A DNA stretch of 64,000 nucleotides from Paraescarpia echinospica (lineage: Eukaryota; Annelida; Polychaeta; Sabellida; Siboglinidae), in contig CM034533.1 in the NCBI GenBank assembly GCA_020002185.1, positions 69,104,119 to 69,168,118 on the forward strand. The letters are read 5' to 3'. Shown one piece after another: positions 1 through 13,309 of the stretch (positions are counted from its first letter, which is position 1; the number at the start of each line of letters is the position of its first letter). Position numbers and translations under genes: made by a program. Below the pieces are notes generated by a model. It saw only the letters and a program-made list of their open reading frames with translations. It had not been told where the DNA came from and made no database searches.

Positions 1-899
1 TACTTCACTATTTGTAATCGTTACTATTACATATTACTATACTATTACATATTACTATTACCCCAGGCCTGCTATGCATAGAGTTGTTCTTATGTATTAA
101 AAGTATCTGATGACAACAAGCACAACATTATATTTTGGTTACAGCACACTTTGTTTTCTAAAAAATTGACATGTATTATGGGTTGTGATAAGTTGTCACA
201 ATCACAGAAAACTGATAAATGTACACATTCACAATCAATTATTTGGAACACAATCCTTTTACATCGTATTTATTTGTTAAATAGTGTATATATAAAACGA
301 GGTTAGTGTGAAGATTACCAGTTCCGTTACCCAAAGTCACAAGGGATGGTAATTATTAGCAGACAATTTGTTGAATCTAATGTCTTGAATGTTGGAATGA
401 TGTGACCACGCTGAACATCAACGGACTCTGCAATACTGCCAAACACAACATTCAAAATATTGCAAACAATGTTTTGGACTTATTAAGCACAGTTGGTACA
501 CCAGCAACATAGTTATTATAGTATCAAGAACATATTAAAAATAAGGGACAGTCTCAATTTAAATTAATTAAAAACATCGATTGGCACTGTCAGATCACAG
601 ATGGACAAGATTATTTTCGGGAAGCCTGACATTATATAGACTTAGGTTGATACTGGGTAATTAATGTGTGTCAAGAAACACTAATGATTATGAGTACATG
701 TGCATTTGCATGATTTATACAACATATTTTGTCTCAGCTTTTTTGAGTTAGAAACAGTGGATAGTTAGTTTTTTTTAAATGTCTTGTAATATAGACTATA
801 GTCAAATCACTGACCTAGTGACTAGTCAATAGTACATGGCACTATCGACTAATCGTCTTAAGGCAAAACCACATCACTTGCATTAATTTGTATGGATTA
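1..899. other. AT-rich noncoding stretch
   Basis: No reading frame, RNA gene or recognisable element is visible. The only structure is a short TATTAC repeat at the very start. Confidence 0.5.
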
Positions 900-1240
900 A
901 TTTAGGACGAGGCTATTCGCAGAGCCCAGCTATGAAACCATTTCTTATTTCTTATTTGCAGGGCCCATGCAGTCGGCTCTATAACGTAGTTCGCAGAATC
1001 TAGCAGTTCTGCGAATTATAATCCATTTCTTGTTCTTAGAGCCCAGCCAGCTGGCAGGCTGTGCGATTTGGGGTTTTAGGCGTAGTTAGCAGAGCTTAGC
1101 TCTGCGAATTAGATTCCATATAGGCTTATTATTCGCAGAGCCCAGATGGTTCTGCGACTTGGCACACTATAACGTCGTTCGCAGAGCTGGGCTCTGTGAA
1201 TTAGAAACCGTTTCTTATTCGCAGAGCCCAGCCGGCGACA
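900..1240. repeat. Cluster of short palindromic GCAGAGC repeats
   Basis: The motif TTCGCAGAGC and its complement GCTCTGCGAA recur about ten times in both orientations, often joined as a small palindrome (for example around 1150-1200). The spacers also recur (AGAAACCATTTCTTATT-like). This looks like a decayed, internally palindromic repeat; no coding potential. Confidence 0.5.
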
Positions 1241-1940
1241 AAAAATAAACATTAATCTATCCCAAAACATACATTTTTATCATAACACATTATATTTGAG
1301 ATACACAAAATGTAACTATTATTAGCAAATGTGGTGTTTTATTGCACTTTTAAAGGTCCAAATATCACCGGGGATAGCCTTAGCTCAATTCTCTGTTTAC
1401 CTTCTAAAATGAGCCAAGATTCTGGATTATATCTGGACCTAGTTAGGACTGCCACTGGCACGTACCTAGCTAACAGTCTCCAAGGAACATCCAACGTATA
1501 CAGGTCTGTACACATTCAAACTAAACTGTAGCCTGATATCAAGTACATATATCACAGGTTCGCTCAGGCTAGTCTAGGCCTATAGAACTACCACGTAAGC
1601 CTAAAATGGTGACTGATGGACATGCAAGAATCAGGATTATATATATGGACCTAGTATAGGACTTTCACTGGCAACTACTTTACAGCCTTCAAGGAGTGTC
1701 CAGCATATACAGTCCTGGTTCATTCATACTAAATTATAGCCTAAATTTGATACCTCAGGGCATTAGTTTCATCCTTCTACATAATTCACAGGCATATTAA
1801 TGCACTGAAAATATTGTGTTTTAGCGCATTTTTGGTGCCAAAAGGTTTGCACCCGTTGTGGCCATGTGTTACCGCAGTGATCGTCGCTCTTTGGGCCTCA
1901 AAACACAAAAGTGCACAATATTTTGTGTCGATTTTGTTGT
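1241..1940. other. Noncoding stretch with a local duplication
   Basis: Two diverged copies of a segment containing 'gattatat-tggacctagt-aggact' lie near 1420-1480 and 1630-1690. No gene is visible. Confidence 0.35.
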
Positions 1941-1944
1941 GAAT

Positions 1945-2670
1945 ATGGCAGTCTGGCGGGGAGTCGGATGTTTCGGCCCCCGACGGGTTTGGCCCACGAG
2001 ACCGAACAATCCGTTCGTGCAACCTGTTAACCGTGACCTCCTTGCGTTCGCGTGGGCTGAATCAACCATTTCTGTAACCGGTGTCGGTGGGCTCTATGGG
2101 CCGAACCAACCGTCCCGCTTCTGTTTAGAAATCTGACTTTTGCGACCTTAGTTGCTGCGGAAATTGAAATATTTTATTTGATAAATTGCATGTGCTCACA
2201 TCGTGTGACATTGCAAGTGCTCACATCGTGTGTTCCGTTACCGTGTTTGTTTAGCTTACTGCTTGGATACTTTGCAACAAACAAACAAATATCACACATA
2301 CAAGCAATCCAGGTAAGAGTGCAAGTTCAAACCAACAAACAATAAAGAGGTGGTAAGTAATTTATTGTGAAACATAAAAAACGATCTTCAAACGTAACGG
2401 GCCGAATCAAACGCAGTGGGCTGAGGCGACCGCTGCTTTGATAATTATCAATGGGCCGAAACATCCGACACCGCCCGTCGAATTTTCGGTGAAGTTGGCC
2501 GAAACATCCATCGGCGTGGACCGAAACATTCGACTCTGGATAGCGAATTTTTGTTACGTGGGCCGAACCAACTGTCGGGGTGGGCCGAAACATCCGGGCT
2601 GAACCATCCGTCTCCGTGGGCCAAACACGTCGGGAGCCGAACCATCCGGGACCCCAAGCCGGGGGGGGGG
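1945..2670. repeat. GC-rich degenerate repeat with GGGCCGAAACATCCG motif
   Basis: An isolated GC-rich block in AT-rich DNA. The motif (T)GGGCCGAA(A/C)CATCCG or its complement recurs about a dozen times; copies near 1965 are inverted relative to many near 2450-2650. The open frames here follow from the repeat and look non-genic. It ends in a run of ten G at about 2660. Confidence 0.45.
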
Positions 2671-3083
2671 TGCGTATACACTGACTGTGATGCTGACAGT
2701 GTGTGCAAGATTCACATAATCCAGTCACTGTGTAAGTGTATTAAAATGGGATACTTTCCATGCATAGGAGTACTTCAAGTTCAAATGTTACCGGTGGTTG
2801 TCACTATTTCGTGTCCGTCGCCAGTGGCAGCGAGTGTGGCTAGTGTCGGTCGGATAAATTGTTTACAGGAGAAATAGACCTGTCCAGTTAGTGCGATCAA
2901 ACGTAACTGATTCACAAGCTAGCTTTATCTTGAATCAACCAACAAATATGATTATTACAAACCGATCAGTGAGGCGAGTCAGGCGACAGATACATAAATA
3001 TAATACAAAGCTTACAGGTATATAAATCGTCTGTTGCATAATTTGCTGTTTACGCCATTTTAGTTTTTCAGTGTCGCCATCAA
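2671..3083. other. Noncoding stretch
   Basis: No supported feature before the LINE remnant that begins near 3084. Confidence 0.4.
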
Positions 3084-5050
3084 GTGGATATGATCTCATT
3101 CATCGCACCAAAGATAATTGCACTAGGTGGCGTAACCAATCTTCACTGGCAGACTGCTATGCAGAGACTATCTGTGACTATGAAGCGTAGAACTTTAGAG
3201 AGCATCTATTATTTATACACTCTTATAGACAAGCTGTCAGATCCAAACACAAATTATAACATACTTGAAGGTATGCTCTCCCGACTGTATGACTATCTTT
3301 TTCCAGCAAAAACAGTTAGATACAATAAGTACAAACACAAAAAATCAAACTTGATAATCATTGGAATAATCAATTCATTAAAATATAAAGACAAACTGTA
3401 TCGCAAATTAAAACAGACGGCGCAAAATTACATATCTTACAATGCGTCATTGATAAATTTTCGCGTCTATAAAAATATCTTAAATAGATGTATCAGAGAA
3501 GCGAAACGCATTCATTATACACAACCTTAATTATTTGATCAATATAAAACTAACAAAAGAAAAACAAGGGATACCATCAAACAACACTTAAATAAAAAAC
3601 ATAAGCAATTTGAATTTCCTAATCTTTCAATATAAATAGAGTACATATCTCAAACAAAAAGGAAATCGCGCATAAATTTAATGAATTCTTTGTAAATATT
3701 GGCAATAAACTAGCAGAAAAGATATCCTTTAATTGACAACATACGGCATTTACTACGGCATAAACAAGACACCGTTACACTTGCTAATCAGTTATCTTAC
3801 AAACAGGCTCCAATTTGTACAATTTTGCGATGTAATATCCAATAAATTACCCATCTCTACAGGTGTCCCTCAGGGTTCCATATTGGGACCATTGTTATTC
3901 ATCTTATATACAAATGATATTCATCACGCTAGTGATAAATTTAATGTGATATCATACGCCGATGACACTATCCTAATAGGTCCACTCTGTTCCTTCCAGT
4001 CTACTTCAGATGTGTTTGATAACATTACTTTAACCATCAACATAAATAAGGAATTGGAAAACATAAGTGAATGGTTATCAGTAAACAAAATGTCTCTTAA
4101 TGCTAGCAAGACGAAATAATATGTTGTTTCATTTTCCACAACGCAATACCGGGGGTATCGAATTAACGCTAAAATAGATGACCAACACATTGATCGTGTT
4201 CAAGAGTTTAACTTCTTAGACACAACTATCGATGAAACATTAGATTGGACAGCTGATAAAATTGCCATCAAAATATCACGAACTCTTGGTATATTATACA
4301 AGTTAAAGCACTTCTTACCTACGTGTGCTCTAAAGATAATGTACAATTCCTTAATTGCGCCACACTTCAATTATATAATTTTATTGTGGGGCTTTCATTC
4401 AAACATAATTTCGAAATTGCAGAAAAAGGCGATAAGAATTATAACCCCCAAAGCGAATATAATTCCCATACAGAACCTCTAATGAAATCACTAAACTTAT
4501 TGAAAGTCAACGACATTTTCACGCAAAAATGTCTGATATTTTATCACAAATTTGTGAATAGTATCGTTACTTCTTACTATAAATCTTTATTTTTACTAAA
4601 TACCACACACCATGGCCATCACACTAGGCAAAGTCATTACATCTCTATTCCGTACAGTCGTACCTCCCGAGCCAAAAAGTGTATAAGATACTACCTGCCA
4701 GCTCTACTCAGAAACTTGCCACCTAGAATTACGGAAAATGTCAATACTCATAGTCTTCACGGTTATATCTGAAGAAATATCTTTTGGATCAATACCAAGA
4801 GACTTGCACAATTGCTAATTGCTATATGTGTAGGCAAAACAATAATTTGTAATTTTTGAAAGTAAATGTTTTTATTATATAAATAGATTCGAAACTACTA
4901 AGATTTCTTAATTGTATCCTCTATTTACTAACAGGCCGATTCCCATGTGCATTCCTGAACCAGAGTAGCCCTGGTTATGAAGATCTAACATGCCTCTGTT
5001 TATAGTAACCTTTCAGTGTTTGTGTCGTGTCTTTTCTCCCATAATGTATA
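3084..5050 (+). mobile_element. Jockey/CR1-superfamily LINE ORF2 remnant (linker, RT, 3' part)
   Basis: Degraded pol gene of an APE-type non-LTR retrotransposon. 3084-3530 encodes the linker between endonuclease and RT (motif NRCIREAKR near the end). 3733-4119 encodes RT palm with TGVPQGSILGPLLF and the catalytic YADD box (SYADDTILIG). 4200-4772 carries the thumb/C-terminal region, in another frame and ending in GYI. The APE domain is absent and there are several frame changes and stops, so the copy is dead. 4790-5050 looks like its 3' UTR but has no clear tail. It is a different family from the LINE at 23-25 and 57-64 kb. Confidence 0.8.
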
Positions 5051-5854
5051 ATAGTGTTTCTTAAATAGGTACACACGTTACAAAAACATTGCATTTAATA
5101 AATTCATGATTTTAATCAAATATATACTTATATTAATATATAAACAAATCTTTATTAATAATCTAGTGTAATCTATATTAACTATCTAAAAAATAGTTAT
5201 AAAACAATTGCGACTAAAAGCAAATTATATATTTTAGTACAAACTGAGCACGGTATTCAGTTCTCCAATGGAATGAAACAGCCAACAATAAATCACGCGT
5301 AGGCCCAACACAACTGTGCTGGATTATGGCGGCCTTGTGTATATTGTACCGACTCGGATTATATTGTTACGGTGTGCACCGCAGTGGGAGGAAACGGAAA
5401 TAAATGACATAAAAGTAGTCTGCTGAACAATCATTTACTTGATCTATTTATTTGTAATTGACTAATTGTAGTAAATATTATACTTCCGTGGGTGGCTCTC
5501 ACGCTAGCGGCTTTTTAAGCCTTAGTGAGAGTTTCCCGACATAGACTAACTATTGTTAAATTTGTGTTGCATGTCGTGCATTTGTTTGTTTATTGTCGAA
5601 TAAATATGTTCCAATTCCAGTTCCAATAGACCTGCAGCAAACATGGTCTTACGGAAATTTAGTGATGGAAGCTTACCGTCAGTGTAGATGGCAAAATGGG
5701 ACCACAATAAACAACAACACTGTCTGGGAATCTGTTCAGTCATGTCTTATGAGTGGTGAAAATGCGCGACAAACCCTCCTTTTCAGTTGGGTAATTAATT
5801 ATGACACATTTTGCGACATTTATTTATCCAGTGGTGAAGAACAGGTCTAGGGGA
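5051..5854. other. AT-rich noncoding stretch
   Basis: No gene is supported. An 85-codon open frame at 5593-5850 has no recognisable features and abuts a microsatellite; it is treated as chance. Confidence 0.4.
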
Positions 5855-6256
<402 letters not shown>

Positions 6257-6479
6257 ACTGTTTTTTTCTCACTCAGACACCCCGATGTAATGACAACAAA
6301 CAACTTACGGCTGCCACAATGGGATAAAATAACCAGACCTGTTTAATCGAACACTATCTCGACTTCTCTGGGAAGCATTCAGTCACGCAACAAAATCGTA
6401 ATTAACGAACGAAGACTATATCTATCAAATATCCAACACTGTCTATATATAGATACTCATTCATGCAACTGAATGAATT

Positions 6480-6552
6480 AACTGGAGCAACACAGAATTC
6501 GAACCCGGGTTCTCTCGACTGATTGACCAATGTTCAACAGCCACCGCACCAA
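6480..6552 (-). repeat. tRNA-like SINE head (minus strand)
   Basis: Read on the minus strand the segment has a tRNA-like layout: TGCGGTGGCTGTTGA (A-box-like), then CCCGGGTTCGAATTC, which fits the pol III B box GGTTCRANNCC. The acceptor stem is not clean, so a tRNA-derived SINE fragment is more likely than a working tRNA gene. Confidence 0.45.
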
Positions 6553-6734
6553 ATAAATTATTAATTTATTGAATTCTGGTAAAATTATTGTTTTGGTGAA
6601 ATGGAAATATACAGGAATATTTAATATAATATGAATACAAGCAATAGGGGGTTGTTATTCCCTTTAATATTACGAACGTATGGCACGCGTGATGTTGGCA
6701 GTGTTTGCTTTCCGGAAGACTTCCCGCAACGGTT

Positions 6735-7062
6735 TATAGCCATAGGTCTGGGAGTCTGAATGGAGCTTGGTGGATGAAGCATCGGACTCTCAATCGATAA
6801 AATCCGGGTTTGAATCCTCTGTCAACGTTTCTAACCTTGGGAAGTTCGCTCACTCCACGTTGCTCCACTTCACTTAGTTGTATAAAAAATACCTACCAAT
6901 ATATTGATATTTGTGTAAGAATAGCTTTTGCTCATTAATTGCGTGGCTGAATGGTTCCCAAAGAAGTCGATACGATGGAACAGATCTGCCAGGGAGTAAA
7001 ATGGAAAGCGCTTTGAGCCGTCCTAAGGAATGGATACCGCGATATATAAAAACTTACCTTTA
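6735..7062 (+). repeat. tRNA-derived SINE
   Basis: A tRNA-related head (GGAGCTTGGTGGATGAAGC as A box, CCGGGTTTGAATCC as B box at about 6808-6821) is followed by an unrelated body. The 3' end, AAAGCGCTTTGAGC then GCGATATATAAAAAC, resembles LINE-derived SINE tails. Known of the class: pol III transcription from the internal A/B boxes and mobilisation by a partner LINE. The tail gives the plus orientation. No TSD was found by eye. Confidence 0.6.
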
Positions 7063-7514
7063 GAACCGGCGTGTCACTCTTGTCAAGACTCAGGTATGAC
7101 ATTCTTGGCAACTTAATCGTTTCATATTCCACAGTTACCACCTGTTGACTAGCGCTGTTTAAAAAATGTTTCACAGGCAAACATATTGGTGTCGGTCTTC
7201 GTGTTGTTAATGTCCTTTGATCGCACGCCTTGTAAACAGGTTTTAGGGATGGCTGCACACGTTCGCAAACTGTAACGCCTTACGTATGGGTGAGTGGTGG
7301 TCTGATTGTCGTGACGTATCGCGCAAAAAAACAATCAGTACAAAGGCGTCATCTGTTGAGTGGAATATTTATTATTAATACACATTAACGTTATTATGAA
7401 TATCACAACCGGACATCGTGGTGGGCAATGTCTTGGCAACCATATCAGTTAAAACCGCCGGGTTTTGGCTGTGGTTTTTAAACCGTTTAAGATCGCTCAA
7501 CATTACTAGACCCA
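7063..7514. other. Noncoding stretch
   Basis: No supported gene; short minus-strand frames (6935-7334) show no recognisable domain. Confidence 0.35.
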
Positions 7515-8045
7515 TATGACGTGTTAGTGGGGGTTAGTGATGATTTGCGAAACGCATTACGTTTTTAGGACTTTGCGAAGTTATTAGACCACCTCATAAA
7601 CTACTTTGAAGTTCTTTGTAAACCATACGTGGAATGGTCATATACGAGAGGTGCAAAAAGTGCAGTGACACCTTTTATTTTTGTTAACACTACACCAGAA
7701 GGCCGCATAATTGACATTTTCCCAGCAGGCAGAACACGAAACAGCCACCGCCTAGCACGACAAAAGACCTGTAGTAAATGTGTGATGTATCTTTTATACG
7801 ACTGTCTCGGCGATCAATTAGAAACTGTAACACGGAAAATATTTTTAGTCAGTTAATATTAATAACGCGTTGCCGTTGACGTATGCATTATGCTACGGAT
7901 GTGAGTCATCCGTAATGTCATCAGACTTAGGTAATTAGGTGGGGGGGGGGGGTGAGGGGAGTCTGAGTCAACGTGATGAAACATTACATGGGAGTGGGAG
8001 ATCGTTGGCCAAACGTTACCCAACGATTGAAAACGAAATCGAGAT
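7515..8045 (+). repeat. Dispersed repeat, copy 1
   Basis: This segment aligns by eye with DNA on both sides of the Polinton insertion, in the opposite orientation. 7515-7580 matches the complement of about 51,155-51,215 (shared GTTAGTGGGGGTTA and TTTGCGA-ACGCATT). 7660-8045 matches the complement of about 33,735-34,082 (shared TTTTCCCAGCAGGC, ACGAAACAGCCACCGCC, ACGACTGTCTCGG-GATCAAT, CGTTGCCGTTGA-GTATG). Between them, TAGACCACCTCATAAACTAC resembles about one unit of the 15-bp minisatellite that is expanded in copy 2. The class is unknown; a short ORF at 7629-7856 lies in it but is not recognised. Confidence 0.6.
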
Positions 8046-8540
8046 GCTCGATATCAAACTTATAGCAATACTTGTTGTGCAAGTTGCAACCAGAAGTGTT
8101 TTATATATATATAAAAGTAGGCCTACGTAACCATGGACAGTTTGGCGCTATCGTTTATTGTTAGTTATACGTACCTTTATTCTGCACCTGTGTGTTACGA
8201 ATTAATACAGATATGCAACAAGTGTAGTGCTTATATAGATACCTATGCGTAATATATATATCGGGTGTCTTTCTCAAAACGACCAATATTTTAACGGGGG
8301 TGAACAGGCCTGCGTTATGAAGCGCTGCAAGTGGGTGGGGATCTCAAACAGTCAAAATTTAGCGTGGCGTACTTTATGGACAGCCTCTTGCTCTGATCAC
8401 ATATTCATTACCAGAAATACAGAGACAAATGAATTACGCATGCGCCACCGCTGCACCCTTCCCGCGATTATTATAGCGATATTAATTTGCATCACGCTCC
8501 CAGGACAAACGCGCATGGCACGCGGGGAAAGCACCCCACC
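8046..8540. other. Noncoding stretch
   Basis: The open frame at 8245-8577 runs into the satellite that starts near 8541 and has no recognised domain. Confidence 0.3.
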
Positions 8541-9500
8541 ACATCTGATCCGTGGGTATCTTTTGCATATACTGTGAACAAATAATCAAAATCGGATAAA
8601 TTTTTTTTAACATCCTATGCGTGAATGATTTGCCTATGTTAGCAATGTAAAATGGCAGCATAAGGTCGAATATCTTAAGGAAATACCACGTTCAAAAGCC
8701 TATATATGAAATGCTTGGGTAGATCGGTCATTTGCCGACCCCACATCTGATCCGTAGGTATCTTCAGCATATACTGTGAAAATATCATCGCAATCAGAGA
8801 ATATTTTTGTGTTAACACTCTATACTTGAATGATTTGTCCTATGTTTGCAATGTAAGTGGCATCAAAATATCGGATATCTAGGAAATGGCACGTTCAAAA
8901 GCCTATATATGACATGCTGCCGCAGACTGGTCATTTGCCGACCCGGCATTCAATCTGCTGGTATCTGTAGCATATATACCATGAAAATATAGTGTAAATC
9001 GGAGAAATGGTTTGGTTAACCTGTTTGATTGATTAGTCCTACGTTGGTAGTGTAGGCTCTAAATAGTAGTAACCAATTAGATAACTTCAGACACATTATA
9101 TTCTTGAAATAAAATGAGAGACCCTTTAAGGTGTAGGACAATTTATTTTAGAAACTGTACACGTGATACAAATGACACAAAACTAGTATTTGTCTGATAA
9201 ATCAAGGGAATTGTTTTATGTGATCTCACAATTACAGCATAAGAAGCATTTACGTAAACTTTATTATGAAGGTTTCACATATATATATATATATATATGT
9301 GTTCAGAAGTAGGTACATGTGAAATGCTAGAGCAGACCGGTCATCTATTAGCCCGGCATTCGATCCGTTCGTATCTTCGGCATATTCGGCATAAAATGTG
9401 AAAATATCATCGTAATCGGAGAACATTTTTTGTTAACATCATATGCATGAAGGATTAGTCCTATGTTGGTAGTGTTGACCCTAAATAGTAATAATATATT
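8541..9500. repeat. ~203-bp satellite, about 3.5 diverged copies
   Basis: Units start at about 8541, 8745 and 8948 with (C)ATCTGATCCGT-GGTATC, and a further partial unit starts near 9360. Shared landmarks are GCATATACTGTGAA, TTTGTTAAC, TGATT-GTCCTATGTT, CACGTTCAAAAGCCTATATATGA and GGTCATTTGCCGACCC. The third and fourth units are separated by about 250 bp of other sequence, including a (TA)n run at 9280. Confidence 0.75.
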
Positions 9501-9971
9501 TTTTTTAGATAACTTCGGCAATTGGAAGTAAAATGTTGGTTTCATGGTGGTCTGGAAGGTTGTTTTGAAATTATTGTAAAGGTACGATATATGTTACTCA
9601 TTCATACATTCTATAGGAGTCGGAAGGGGTTATGGGGCTAAACCCACTAATATTTCGAGTGGATGGTTAAGCACCACCTCCAATATTTTGTGAATTTGAA
9701 AATCTATCCACGCTTCGAAAGTAATGCCCGACAGCAGCGGGTGCTGAAGTTCCGACTCAGAATCCGATATACAATTCGTTCCGACTTCTATGCAATTGGT
9801 TTCTGTTCTTCTACTAGAATAAATACGTTGACGGTTTGCTGTCCGTCAAGTGTCGTTTAATAGCCCGAAATATTGTACGCAATTTATATTTCACCCCACG
9901 AAATATTCGAAATATCTGTCAACAGTCAGATAGATATAGTAAAATAATGTTGCCTCTCATTATAATTTATT
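9501..9971. other. Noncoding stretch
   Basis: No gene supported. It ends with TTTATTGCAG immediately before the 72-bp array, which resembles a 3' splice site, but the same GCAG recurs in every unit. Confidence 0.35.
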
Positions 9972-10571
9972 GCAGAGCCAGACGTCCCCACAGTTGATGT
10001 GTTTGGTTCATACGGTCTTTACACACACGACATGACAGGTCTTGCAGAGCCAGACGTCTCTACCGCTGATGTGTTTGGTTCATACGGTCTTTACACACGC
10101 GACATGGCAGGTCGTGCAGAGCCAGACGTCCCTACCGTTGATGTGTTTGGTTCATACGGTCTTTACACACACGACATGGCAGGTCGTGCAGAGCCAGACG
10201 TCCCCACAGTTGATGTGTTTGGTTCCTACGGTCTTTACACATACGACATGGCAGGTCGTGCAGAGCCAGACGTCCCTACAGTTGATGTGTTTGGTTCATA
10301 CGGTCTTTACACACACGACATGGCAGGTCTTGCAGAGCCAGACGTCCCAACCGTTGATGTGTTTGGTTCCTACGGTCTTTACACACACGACATGACAGGT
10401 CTTGCAGAGCCAGACGTCCCAACCGTTGATGTGTTTGGTTCCTACGGTCTTTACACACACGACATGACAGGTCTTGCAGAGCCAGACGTCCCAACCGTTA
10501 ATGTGTTTGGTTCCTACGGTCTTTACACACACGAAATGACAAGTCTTGCTAATAACTACGTATTATATTGA
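9972..10571 (+). repeat. 72-bp tandem array, 8 units, open in several frames
   Basis: Units begin with GCAGAGCCAGACGT at 9972, 10044, 10116, 10188, 10260, 10332, 10404 and 10476, exactly 72 bp apart, then a broken ninth unit to a stop at 10571. Because 72 is divisible by three, long frames open together on both strands; one plus frame gives a 24-residue repeat containing GLYTHDM and AEPDV. There is no signal peptide, start context or dibasic cleavage site, so a non-coding minisatellite is the simplest reading; an exon of a repeat protein cannot be excluded. Confidence 0.85.
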
Positions 10572-12135
10572 CAATTAACCGGTAACTGATCCTGGGAAAC
10601 GGATATACGACGTTCTTTTAAATGTTCGGTGCTTCAAAGACTGAGTTAATAACTTTGTCTCCTCTCACTTATGTTACAACGTTGGAGCTTAAATTTTCTC
10701 TACAAAATGACTACTATACAGCATCACTTTTTGAAAAAATCAATGGAATTCATTTTAAATATAGAAGTAGTTTTAATTGTGTGTTTAATTTTTGAAATTA
10801 TAAATGGAGAATATTAATAACAGCAAATTTGTAAAAAGATATTCACTTTCAAATTACATTGATGTTCAAAATATACATTACTTTTTGATCAACTTTTTAT
10901 TATGACATTTATTAATATTCTTAACAAAAGAAATGTGTCATCCTCAAAGCACATAACTAAAAAAATCGTAAATTAAGAAAAGGAAATATCTTTATTGGTG
11001 TTACTATGTAGTTCACTCTGCTATTTTCACTAGATAATTAGTGAAAAATATGGATAGTACATAGCTGTGAAATATAAAGTTTTACTATATTTTCAACTAA
11101 TTCATTTTGTATTCAAGACAAATCTGAATAACATAAACACAACATATTCGACTAATTCCGATATCTCAAAGCAACAGTAAGGATTATATTACTCATGTCT
11201 GATGGAGTAGTGAATTCTGAAAAAAACTTATTGTAAGCGCGTGCGATAAATATATGACTTAAATGTGTCTTTTACGCTGATCGTACGATGTGCAGGCGAT
11301 GCTTTAATTGGCCACGTGTTGCGACAAAAACAATTAGATCGTTGCGCTGTGACAAAAACAATTAGATCTGTCATTTACCGCGGGCGATTGGCACGAACCT
11401 GGCGTCTACGAAAGCTCGGTATTTCTAGTAATGTGTTATTTCGTTATGGAATTTTTAACTGAATAAATGTATTTTATAAATGGAGTTCATATTTTGGAGG
11501 TGGAATTGTTTTGCTGTAATTGGTATGTAACTTATTTTAGGCCTACTGTAACTTACTCCCAACAATCGACCGTGACCTACAGCTGGTCAACAAAAGATGG
11601 AGCGACGGCAGATTATTTGGGCCAGAGCACGGTTGACTTTCCCATTAGTGGCCATGTTAACGCTTTGTCTAATTATAAAAAATTGTACCATTGAAAAATC
11701 TTTAATTTCTTCACAGCCACCGCCATAATGTCATTGATATGCTTATGAAATTTCGTTCAAATCACATACCTCCAGCTCTTTTAAAACGCATGCATGCACG
11801 ATAACCATCAATATTTACTAATTTAGCCATGTTTCTTTTTGCACCCACGTGTGCTATGTGAAAAAAGGCCAAAAATCACTCCGCCAACTACACTCGTCTA
11901 AATATGCGTCATTGAACTCCCAATACATGTCAACACTCAACTTGCTAATATGCCTGATGAATTGCACTCATTTCCCATTAACAAAATTCTTTCAAATATC
12001 ATCATTGTCTAGGTACTATATTATTCTGCAACACAACAGGGAGATTTTCTGTCATCTGATCCCAGATCTAGCGAATAACAGATCTCGGTGGAATCATCAA
12101 AGATTACTGTTTAAACTAAAGGCCCATAGCATATG
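10572..12135. other. AT-rich noncoding stretch
   Basis: No recognisable gene or element. A short direct duplication (GACAAAAACAATTAGATC-GT) lies at 11,321-11,370. Confidence 0.4.
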
Positions 12136-13020
12136 GGGATGATATCATTAATTGGATAGAAAAATGGCTAGTAGTTGATGTGGAGGCTTCAAATTGGAAA
12201 TCGTTTTTGAACGGGTTACCACAGGGATCAGTAGTGGACGTAGCTTATTCTTAATATATATCAACGATTTGGACGATGATATAACAAGTAAAGTGTTGAA
12301 ATTTGCGGATGATACAAGTTTAGAAAGATTAAACGCGATGGAGATAGACAGCATTTACAAGATGATCTTGACAGGTTGATCAAATGGTTTGACAAATGGC
12401 AGATGTTGTTCAATTTTGGGAAATGTAAATGTCTCCACACACATAGGAACGAAGATGCACAATGTACAATAATGGGTACTGTACTAGTTACTACTGCAAA
12501 AGAAAACATCTTAGGGTTAACCATTAGTGCTGATATGAAGGTTTCAGAGCAATGCGAAATTGCAGCTTCAAAAAGAAATCAAATCCGTGGATTAATTAGG
12601 CGAAATATACCGTATAAGGAAAAATAACTAATAATACCGCCGTATAAAACAATAGTTAGGCCTCATTTAGATAACTGTATACAAGCGTGGAGGCCATATC
12701 GCAAGAAGGACATAATTATTATTATATATGCTAGAAAGAGTACAGAGGAGAGCGACTAAAATGATACAAAAACTTAGAGATCATAGTTACAAAAGAATGT
12801 GGTTTAACAATACTAGAGACCAGGAGATTGAGAGGAGATAAGATACAAGTTTTTAAAATATTGAATGGTTATGAAAATATTGATAGAAATATTTCTCTCA
12901 GTTAAGAAAGATAGAAGGACTAGAAGACATGACGTTAGACCTACATTAGTAAAGGAGCAGTGTAGATTAGATATAAGAAAGTTTTTCCACAAAAGACTGT
13001 AAATGATTAGTCATCTAGAG
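12136..13020 (+). mobile_element. 5'-truncated CR1-like LINE (RT fragment)
   Basis: Remnant of the same LINE family as at 23-25.6 kb and 57-64 kb. It starts inside RT (NGLPQGSV near 12,215, IYINDLDDDITSKVLKFADD at about 12,258-12,318) and runs through the C-terminal region (KWQMLFNFGKCKCLHT, LGLTISADMKVS, then RPHLDNCIQAWRPYRKKD). Frame changes and stops, including a small ATT insertion near 12,715, make it non-functional. The 5' truncation is typical of incomplete target-primed reverse transcription. Confidence 0.85.
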
Positions 13021-13309
13021 CTAACTTTGTGACTTATTTAATTACATACCACACCGTTGGCCCGTTGTATTTTTTATATCATAATACGTAAGTTCGGCTA
13101 GGATCTAATACGCGTTGTTTTGGATGCACGCGTTTTACGCAATCGGTTTGTCCCGATCATACAGGATTATTCTAGTATGTGTAGTCACGTCAGTGAAGGT
13201 AACATTACTATACACCTGTAGAAAACAAACTTATGAATCGTGTGGTCAATATACAGAACAGCCACTGTAGCAGCAACGCGTGTCCAAAGCATACGCATTA
13301 ATGTACGCC

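Noticed and set aside
6480..6552. Functional tRNA gene
   Set aside because: The B box is good but the acceptor stem and anticodon arm do not pair cleanly; a SINE head fits better.
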